Below are positions 58,757 through 64,000 of a stretch of DNA of 64,000 nucleotides, one piece after another. The DNA lies in assembly GCF_009646335.1 (NCBI RefSeq), contig NZ_WJBU01000011.1, positions 62,001 through 126,000 of the forward strand, in the 5' to 3' direction. Both the position numbers and the translations under genes were made by a program. Under the pieces are notes generated by a model that was not told where the DNA came from, did not search any database, and worked only from the letters and a program-made list of their open reading frames with translations. The first letter of the stretch is position 1, and the number at the start of each line of letters is the position of its first letter. The DNA comes from Caenimonas koreensis DSM 17982. Its GTDB lineage: Bacteria > Pseudomonadota > Gammaproteobacteria > Burkholderiales > Burkholderiaceae_C.

Positions 58757-60196
58757 ATGCAACGAATCACGCCCGATAGACCCTGGCCACTCCACGACGT
58801 CGAGGCCACCCGCGCAATCGAACAGGCGGCCACAGCCACGCTGCCGGCTCATGCCTTGATGGCGCGGGCGGGCCTGGCAGTGGCGCGCCTTGCACTGGCC
58901 ATGGCGCCGCATGCGCGCAACATCTGGATTGCCTGCGGCGCGGGCAATAACGGCGGCGACGGCTTCGAGGCCGCGATGCACTTGAAGCAGTGGGGCAAAG
59001 AGGTGACCGTGACATGGGCCGGCGACGAGTCGCATGCGCCCGCCGATGCAAAAGCCTCTCTCCAGCGGGCGCGTGATGCTGCAGTCCGCTTCACCGCCGA
59101 AGCACCTGCAACATGGGACGTGGCCATCGACGCGTTGCTGGGCATTGGAAGCCAGCGACCGCTGCAGGGGCCAATGGCTGCATGGGCTGCTGCCATGGCG
59201 GCGCAAACGCAACCTGTGCTCGCCATCGACCTGCCATCGGGCCTGAACGCTGACACCGGTGCCGGCCAGGGTGTCCGCGCCACCCACACACTCAGCCTGC
59301 TCACACTCAAGCCGGGGCTGTTCACGGCGGGCGGGCGTGACGCAGCTGGTGTGATCTGGTTCGACAGCCTGGGCGTCGACACAGCAGGCCACACACCTAC
59401 GGCGCGGGTTGCAACACGAAGTGCCACACAAGGCCGAGCGCACGACTCGCACAAGGGCCAGTTCGGCGACGTGGCGATCGTTGGTGGCGCCACGGGCATG
59501 ACAGGCGCTGCATTGCTTGCCGCCAGCGCAGCGCTGCATGGGGGCGCGGGGCGCGTGTTTGTCGCATTGCTGGGCGACAACGCCATGACCGTCGATCCAA
59601 CCCAGCCCGAACTCATGTTCCGGCATGCGGCACACCTCGATCTGTCAAAGATGGCTGTGGCCTGCGGTTGCGGCGGCGGCGAAGCCGTTCGCGCCGAGTT
59701 GCCGCGAATTCTTTCAAGCGCAGGCAGTGTCGTGCTCGACGCCGACGCCCTGAACGTGATTGCTGCAGACACCCAATTGCAAAGCCTGCTGCGCGCCCGT
59801 TCGCAGCGCGGTCGCCCCACCGTGATTACGCCTCATCCGCTCGAAGCTGCACGGCTGCTTGGCGCAACGACGCAGCAGGTTCAGTCGAACCGGCTGGATT
59901 CGGCAAGGCAACTTGCCACGCAATTCGCCTGCGTGTCGGTGTTGAAAGGCTCGGGAACCATCATCGCCGCGCCACGCGCGGTGCCTGCGATCAACATCAC
60001 CGGCAACGCCCGGCTGGCGACAGGTGGCACAGGCGATGTGCTGGCCGGACTGATCGCCGCACGACTGGCAGCGGGCATGCCGTCGTTTGAAGCAGCGACT
60101 GACGCCGTCTTCGCCCATGCAGATGCTGCCGACCGCTGGCCAGCAGGCACAGCACTGACCGCAGGCGCGCTCGCGAGCGCCCTGACCAGCGCTTGA
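58757..60196 (+). CDS. nnr: Bifunctional NAD(P)HX epimerase / ADP-dependent NAD(P)HX dehydratase
   Basis: Nnr repairs hydrated NADH and NADPH. The 479-residue protein has an N-terminal YjeF_N epimerase domain (CGAGNNGGDGFEAAMHLKQW near 60-79, IDALLGIG, DLPSGLNADTG) and a C-terminal kinase-like dehydratase domain (GHKGQFGDVAIVGG-like start with HKGQFGDVAIVGGATGM, ITPHPLEAARL, and TGGTGDVLAGLIAA near 424). The ATG at 58757 is used; an ATG at 58730 overlapping dadA would add nine residues. Neither has a strong ribosome-binding site. Confidence 0.93.
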   Translation: MQRITPDRPWPLHDVEATRAIEQAATATLPAHALMARAGLAVARLALAMAPHARNIWIACGAGNNGGDGFEAAMHLKQWGKEVTVTWAGDESHAPADAKASLQRARDAAVRFTAEAPATWDVAIDALLGIGSQRPLQGPMAAWAAAMAAQTQPVLAIDLPSGLNADTGAGQGVRATHTLSLLTLKPGLFTAGGRDAAGVIWFDSLGVDTAGHTPTARVATRSATQGRAHDSHKGQFGDVAIVGGATGMTGAALLAASAALHGGAGRVFVALLGDNAMTVDPTQPELMFRHAAHLDLSKMAVACGCGGGEAVRAELPRILSSAGSVVLDADALNVIAADTQLQSLLRARSQRGRPTVITPHPLEAARLLGATTQQVQSNRLDSARQLATQFACVSVLKGSGTIIAAPRAVPAINITGNARLATGGTGDVLAGLIAARLAAGMPSFEAATDAVFAHADAADRWPAGTALTAGALASALTSA

Positions 60197-60212
60197 AGCT
60201 AGCCGTGCTGCC

Positions 60213-60971
60213 TTAGCCCCGGCCCACGAAAGGCATCTTCGTGGCCATCACGGTGTGGAACAGCACGTTGGCTTCCAGCGGCAGGTTCGCCATGTACAGC
60301 ACCGACTGCCCGACCACGCTCGCGTCCATCAGCGGCTCGATGGCGATCTCGCCATTGGCCTGGGGCACGCCCTGCGCCATGCGAGCGGCAAGTTCCGTCA
60401 TTGCATTGCCGATGTCGATCTGGCCCACGGCGATGTCGTACTTGCGTCCGTCGAGTGAGGCTGTCTTGGTGAGCCCGGTCACCGCGTGCTTGGTTGCCGT
60501 ATAGGCAATCGAGCCGGGCCGCGGTGCGTGCGCCGAAATCGACCCGTTGTTGATGATGCGTCCGCCCATCGGCGACTGCGCACGCATCACGCGGAATGCC
60601 TCGCGAATGCCGTAGAACATGCCGTTCAGGTTGGTGTCAACGACGCGCTTCCACTGGTCGATCGGCAGCTCGTCGATGGACACTGCCGGCGCGCCAATGC
60701 CGGCGTTGTTGAACAGCAGGTCGACGCGGCCCCAGGCCCTCACGACGGTGTCGAACAAGGCCGCCACAGATGCATGGTCAGTGACATCAGCAGGCACGGC
60801 CATAGCACGATCACCCGCATTGGCTACGGCCACCGTTTCATCGAGTGGTCCCACCCTGCGGCCGGCCACCGCCACGCGCCAGCCGTCAGCCAGCAGCGCG
60901 AGCGCCGCGGCTTTGCCAACCCCCGTGCCACCGCCCGTGACGATCGCGACCTTGCCCGTATTGCTTGCCAT
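60213..60971 (-). CDS. SDR family oxidoreductase
   Basis: A 252-residue classical short-chain dehydrogenase: cofactor motif [22 protein letters not shown], catalytic Ser in [10 protein letters not shown] and YTATK with the Tyr-Lys pair. The arginine-rich [10 protein letters not shown] after the second strand suggests NADP(H) preference. Substrate unknown. The ATG at 60971 has GAGGAG 9 nt upstream; a TTG two codons earlier is possible. It lies 33 nt after the rnr stop, likely in the same transcript. Confidence 0.88.
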   Translation of the reverse strand: MASNTGKVAIVTGGGTGVGKAAALALLADGWRVAVAGRRVGPLDETVAVANAGDRAMAVPADVTDHASVAALFDTVVRAWGRVDLLFNNAGIGAPAVSIDELPIDQWKRVVDTNLNGMFYGIREAFRVMRAQSPMGGRIINNGSISAHAPRPGSIAYTATKHAVTGLTKTASLDGRKYDIAVGQIDIGNAMTELAARMAQGVPQANGEIAIEPLMDASVVGQSVLYMANLPLEANVLFHTVMATKMPFVGRG

Positions 60972-61004
60972 GCTCAATGTCTCCTCGATTTGTTCGTGAT
61001 CCGC

Positions 61005-63260
61005 TCAGCGACGCGGACGGTGGCTCTTGCCTTTGGAAGCGGCCTTCTTGGCCGCGGCACGCAGGTCCTTGACCACCGACTTCGTCTCCGGCACAGGCTT
61101 GCGAGCCGGCTTGCGCTTGCCTTGCGGCTTGGCCGAAGCCTTCTCCTGCTCGTGTGCAACGCCTTTGTCCTTCATCGCGCGGTTGAGAAGTTCGTCGCCC
61201 TCGCGCACCAGACGGAAATCGATCTTGCGGCCATCGAGGTCGACTCGGCTGACCTGCACACGCACACGCGTGCCGATTGCATAGCGCAAGCCAGTCCGCT
61301 CGCCGCGCAATTCCTGCCGCGCCTCGTCGAACTTGTAGTACTCGCCGCCGAGTTCGGTGATGTGCACGAGCCCCTCGACATACATCTGGTCGAGCGTCAC
61401 GAAGATGCCAAACGTGGTCACCGCCGTCACGACGCCACCGTACTCCTCGCCGAGATGCTCGCGCATGTACTTGCACTTCAGCCACGCCTCCACATCGCGG
61501 CTGGCTTCATCGGCGCGGCGCTCGTTCGCGCTGCAATGCAGGCCAGCGGCTTCCCACGCCTGCATTTCGCGCGAGGGCGTCGGCGGCGCTTTCTTCAACT
61601 TGTTGCCCGGCGCCTTCACACGTGAGGCCAGGCGTCGCGCGAGCTTTTCGTGCGCTTCGCCCGGCGTTGGCAACACGGGCAACTCGTACTTTTTTTGAAG
61701 CAGGATCGCCTTGATCACGCGGTGCACGAGCAAGTCCGGATAGCGGCGGATCGGGCTGGTGAAATGCGTGTAGGCGTCGTACGCCAGGCCGAAGTGACCC
61801 GCGTTGATCGGCGAGTAGATCGCCTGCGACATCGAACGCAACAGCATCGTCTGGATCTGCGGGCCGTCAGGCCTGTCTTTCACGGCCAGCGCGATCTTCT
61901 GGAATTCGGCAGGCAGCGGATCGTCGGTGATGCTCAAGCCCACGCCCATGGCCTTGAGATAGCCGCGCAGCACGTCCTTCTTCTCGGGCGTCGGGCCTTC
62001 GTGCACGCGGTACAGGCCCGGGTGCTTGCTTTGCTGGATGAAGTCGGCCGAACAGACGTTGGCCGCGAGCATGGCCTCTTCGATCAGCTTGTGCGCATCG
62101 TTGCGCACGCGCGGGACGATGCGCTCGATACGGCCGCTGTCGTCGCAAATGATCTGCGTCTCCGTCGTCTCGAAGTCCACAGCACCACGCGCATTGCGCG
62201 CCTTCAGCAGGCCGCGATAAACGTCGTGCAGGTTCTCAAGATAGGGAACGAGCTCCTTGCGCCGGATCGCTTCCGGGCCACGCGTGTTGGCAAGAATTGC
62301 CGCCACTTCGGTGTACGTGAACCGGGCGTGGCTCCACATCACCGCCGGATAGAACTGGTAAGCGTGGATCTCGCCGTTCGCGTTGATCAGCATGTCGCAG
62401 ACCATGCACAAGCGGTCCTGCTCGGGGTTGAGCGAGCACAGGCCGTTCGAGAGCTTTTCCGGCAGCATTGGAATCACGCGCCGCGGGAAGTACACACTGG
62501 TCGCGCGATCGTAGGCATCGATGTCGATGGCGCTACCCGTCTCGACATAACTGCTCACGTCGGCAATCGCGACCAGCAAACGCCAGCCCTTGCCGCGCCC
62601 GACCTTCGCCGGTTCGCAGTACACCGCGTCGTCGAAGTCGCGCGCGTCTTCGCCGTCAATCGTCACGAGCGGAAGGTCGGTCAAATCAACGCGATGCTTC
62701 TTGTCCTGGGGACGCACTTTGTCCGGCAGCGAGCGCGCCAGGCCGATGCATGCGTCAGAGAACTCGTGAGGCACGCCGTACTTGCGCACCGCGATCTCGA
62801 TTTCCATGCCCGGGTCGTCGATCTCGCCGAGCACTTCTTTCACGCGCCCGACGGGCTGCCCGAAGAGACTCGGTGGCTCGGTCAGTTCAACGACAACGAC
62901 TTGCCCTGCTTTCGCCAGCGCTGTCGCGCCCTTGGGTATGAGCACGTCTTGACCGTAGCGCTTGTCTTCCGGTGCGACGAGCCACACGCCGCTCTCATGC
63001 AGCAAGCGGCCGATGATGGGCTGTGGCGGCCGCTCGATGATCTCGACGACGCGCCCTTCTGGCCTGCCCTTGCGGTCATGGCGCACGATGCGCGCCTTGA
63101 CGCGATCCTTGTGCAGCACGGCGCGCATTTCATTGGGCGGCAGGTAAATGTCGCTGTCGCCATCGTCGCGAAGCACGTAACCGTGTCCATCACGATGGCC
63201 CTGGATCGTGCCTTCGATTTCATCGAGCAGTCCGTGGCCGATGTGGTCGATATTTTTGAT
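61005..63260 (-). CDS. rnr: Ribonuclease R
   Basis: RNase R is a processive 3'-5' exonuclease that degrades structured RNA. The product (about 751 residues) has a cold-shock domain (GTIQGHRDGHGYVLRDDG), the RNB catalytic domain (LVTIDGEDARDFDDAVYCEP with the acidic cluster, ADVSSYVETGS) and a C-terminal S1 domain, ending in a basic tail GKSHRPRR. No ATG, GTG or TTG lies between the conserved start and the antisense tRNA gene. The best candidate start is ATC at 63260: it is preceded by AAGGA with a 6-nt gap and would read (M)KNIDHIGHGLLDE. The first ordinary start codon, GTG in GYVLRDD, would cut the cold-shock domain. Confidence 0.92.
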   Translation of the reverse strand: MKNIDHIGHGLLDEIEGTIQGHRDGHGYVLRDDGDSDIYLPPNEMRAVLHKDRVKARIVRHDRKGRPEGRVVEIIERPPQPIIGRLLHESGVWLVAPEDKRYGQDVLIPKGATALAKAGQVVVVELTEPPSLFGQPVGRVKEVLGEIDDPGMEIEIAVRKYGVPHEFSDACIGLARSLPDKVRPQDKKHRVDLTDLPLVTIDGEDARDFDDAVYCEPAKVGRGKGWRLLVAIADVSSYVETGSAIDIDAYDRATSVYFPRRVIPMLPEKLSNGLCSLNPEQDRLCMVCDMLINANGEIHAYQFYPAVMWSHARFTYTEVAAILANTRGPEAIRRKELVPYLENLHDVYRGLLKARNARGAVDFETTETQIICDDSGRIERIVPRVRNDAHKLIEEAMLAANVCSADFIQQSKHPGLYRVHEGPTPEKKDVLRGYLKAMGVGLSITDDPLPAEFQKIALAVKDRPDGPQIQTMLLRSMSQAIYSPINAGHFGLAYDAYTHFTSPIRRYPDLLVHRVIKAILLQKKYELPVLPTPGEAHEKLARRLASRVKAPGNKLKKAPPTPSREMQAWEAAGLHCSANERRADEASRDVEAWLKCKYMREHLGEEYGGVVTAVTTFGIFVTLDQMYVEGLVHITELGGEYYKFDEARQELRGERTGLRYAIGTRVRVQVSRVDLDGRKIDFRLVREGDELLNRAMKDKGVAHEQEKASAKPQGKRKPARKPVPETKSVVKDLRAAAKKAASKGKSHRPRR

Positions 63261-63265
63261 ATAGA
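63260..63265 (+). promoter_or_regulatory. Candidate -10 of the tRNA-Leu promoter
   Basis: TATAGA at 63260-63265 lies 20 nt before the mature tRNA start, a sensible distance for a short 5' leader. It overlaps the suspected rnr start on the other strand. The -35 is weak. Confidence 0.4.
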
Positions 63266-63285
63266 ATCCTTTTCTTTCCTGAGAT

Positions 63286-63370
<85 letters not shown>

Positions 63371-63379
63371 ACAGATGAT

Positions 63380-63403
63380 AAGGCCGGCTTTGCCGGCCTT
63401 TTT
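63380..63403 (+). terminator. First intrinsic terminator after tRNA-Leu
   Basis: AGGCCGGC-TTT-GCCGGCCT forms an 8-bp stem followed by a run of T, 10 nt after the tRNA. Confidence 0.85.
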
Positions 63404-63411
63404 GTTGGTTG

Positions 63412-63437
63412 GTTCGGCTTTGCCGGGCTTTTTTTTT
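63412..63437 (+). terminator. Second intrinsic terminator after tRNA-Leu
   Basis: GTTCGGC-TTT-GCCGGGC (two G-T wobbles) is followed by nine T. It shares the core GGCTTTGCCGG with the first terminator and looks like a diverged duplicate. It ends 6 nt before the rimO stop codon on the other strand. Confidence 0.8.
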
Positions 63438-63443
63438 CTGACA

Positions 63444-64000
63444 TCAAACCGGCACACCCACCAGGTCGTGCCCGTCTGTCCCCACAATGCGAGCCCGCGT
63501 GAATTCACCCACGCGCAGCTGCTTGCTGATTTTTTCCGGCGGCAGCAGCTTCACCGTTCCATCGATCTCCGGCGCATCCGCATAGGAGCGGCCCACGCCT
63601 CCCTTGCGGCCCAGCGCCGGCGCTGAATCCACCAGCACCTGCATCGTGGCGCCCACACGCTCACGCAATTTCTCAGCCGACACTTCCTCAGCCACCTTCA
63701 TGAAGCGTGCGCGGCGCTCTTCGCGTACTTCCTGAGGGAGCATTCCTGGAATTTCGTTGGCCACCGCGCCGGTCACCGGGCTGTAGGCAAAACACCCTGC
63801 GCGATCAATGCGTGCTTCGCGCATGAAATCGAGCAGGTGCGTGAACTCCTCTTCCGTCTCACCCGGAAAGCCAGCGATGAACGTGCTGCGGATCACCAGC
63901 TCCGGGCACATGGCACGCCAGCGCTCGATGCGCTCCAGATTCTTCTCGCCGCTGGCCGGCCGCTTCATGCGGCGCAGCACATCGGGGTGGCTGTGCTGGA
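63444..64000 (-). CDS. rimO: Ribosomal protein S12 methylthiotransferase RimO, C-terminal part (runs off right edge)
   Basis: RimO is a radical-SAM enzyme that methylthiolates an aspartate of ribosomal protein S12. Only the last 185 residues are inside the window. They begin with [17 protein letters not shown], a block typical of RimO, continue through the end of the radical-SAM barrel ([17 protein letters not shown]) and finish with the TRAM domain (about the last 70 residues, [20 protein letters not shown]). The iron-sulfur CxxxCxxC motif lies outside. RimO rather than MiaB is indicated by the HSHPDVL and FAYSPVTGA sequences. Confidence 0.93.
   Translation of the reverse strand, partial: QHSHPDVLRRMKRPASGEKNLERIERWRAMCPELVIRSTFIAGFPGETEEEFTHLLDFMREARIDRAGCFAYSPVTGAVANEIPGMLPQEVREERRARFMKVAEEVSAEKLRERVGATMQVLVDSAPALGRKGGVGRSYADAPEIDGTVKLLPPEKISKQLRVGEFTRARIVGTDGHDLVGVPV

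Overview
The window is a GC-rich chromosomal segment of a betaproteobacterium, most likely order Burkholderiales and Comamonadaceae-like. This rests on gene order (ftsH-folP-glmM beside pst/pho genes; carA-carB-greA; rpsB-tsf-pyrH-frr-uppS-cdsA-dxr-rseP-bamA-skp-lpxD-fabZ-lpxA-lpxB-rnhB) and on protein character. The genus assignment is inference. It holds about 60 protein genes, one tRNA gene, no rRNA, no CRISPR array and no insertion sequence or prophage that I can see. No stretch over 300 bases lacks a gene.

Layout. 1-4.8 kb: end of an amino-acid ABC transporter, ribosomal protein L31 type B, and an ArnT-like glycosyltransferase overlapping a MATE transporter. 4.8-12.4 kb (minus strand): pstS-pstC-pstA-pstB-phoU-phoB-phoR-ppk2. 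12.4-14.2 kb (plus): a fasciclin-domain lipoprotein and an orphan solute-binding protein, divergent from pstS. 14.2-17.6 kb (plus): an arsenic operon made of an ArsR-ArsC fusion, an aquaporin and ArsA. 17.6-19.1 kb (plus): ppx. 19.2-26.1 kb (minus): olsB-like, plcP-like and agt-like genes, then ppk1, sixA and a CYTH-CHAD protein. 26.2-34.1 kb (minus): M14 peptidase, small RTX protein, MOSC protein, glmM, folP, ftsH, rlmE. 34.1-41 kb: yhbY (plus), then DUF4149, greA, carB, a secreted hypothetical and carA (minus). 40.9-55.9 kb (minus): the long envelope and translation block listed above. 56.1-60.2 kb (plus): amidase, dadA-like, nnr. 60.2-64 kb: SDR, rnr and rimO (minus) with tRNA-Leu(CAG) on the plus strand.

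Main theme: phosphate. I read heptamer repeats of TGTCA type at exact 11-bp spacing, the PhoB-box pattern, at three places: two repeats facing pstS and four facing the fasciclin gene in the same 187-bp divergent region; four in front of the olsB-like gene; and two plus one off-phase repeat in front of ppk1, lying in the 3' end of the agt-like gene. Both pstS/fasciclin boxes and the ppk1 box are followed after 10 bp by a plausible -10 hexamer. Together the genes describe a phosphate-starvation programme: Pst uptake, PhoBR signalling, polyphosphate synthesis and breakdown (ppk1, ppk2, ppx, CHAD protein), and replacement of phospholipids by ornithine lipids and glycolipids (olsB, plcP, agt). An arsenate-detoxification operon sits inside this cluster, which makes sense because arsenate enters through phosphate transporters. 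The least understood parts are the Pho-boxed fasciclin/solute-binding pair and the pairing of ArsA with an aquaporin and no visible arsenite permease.
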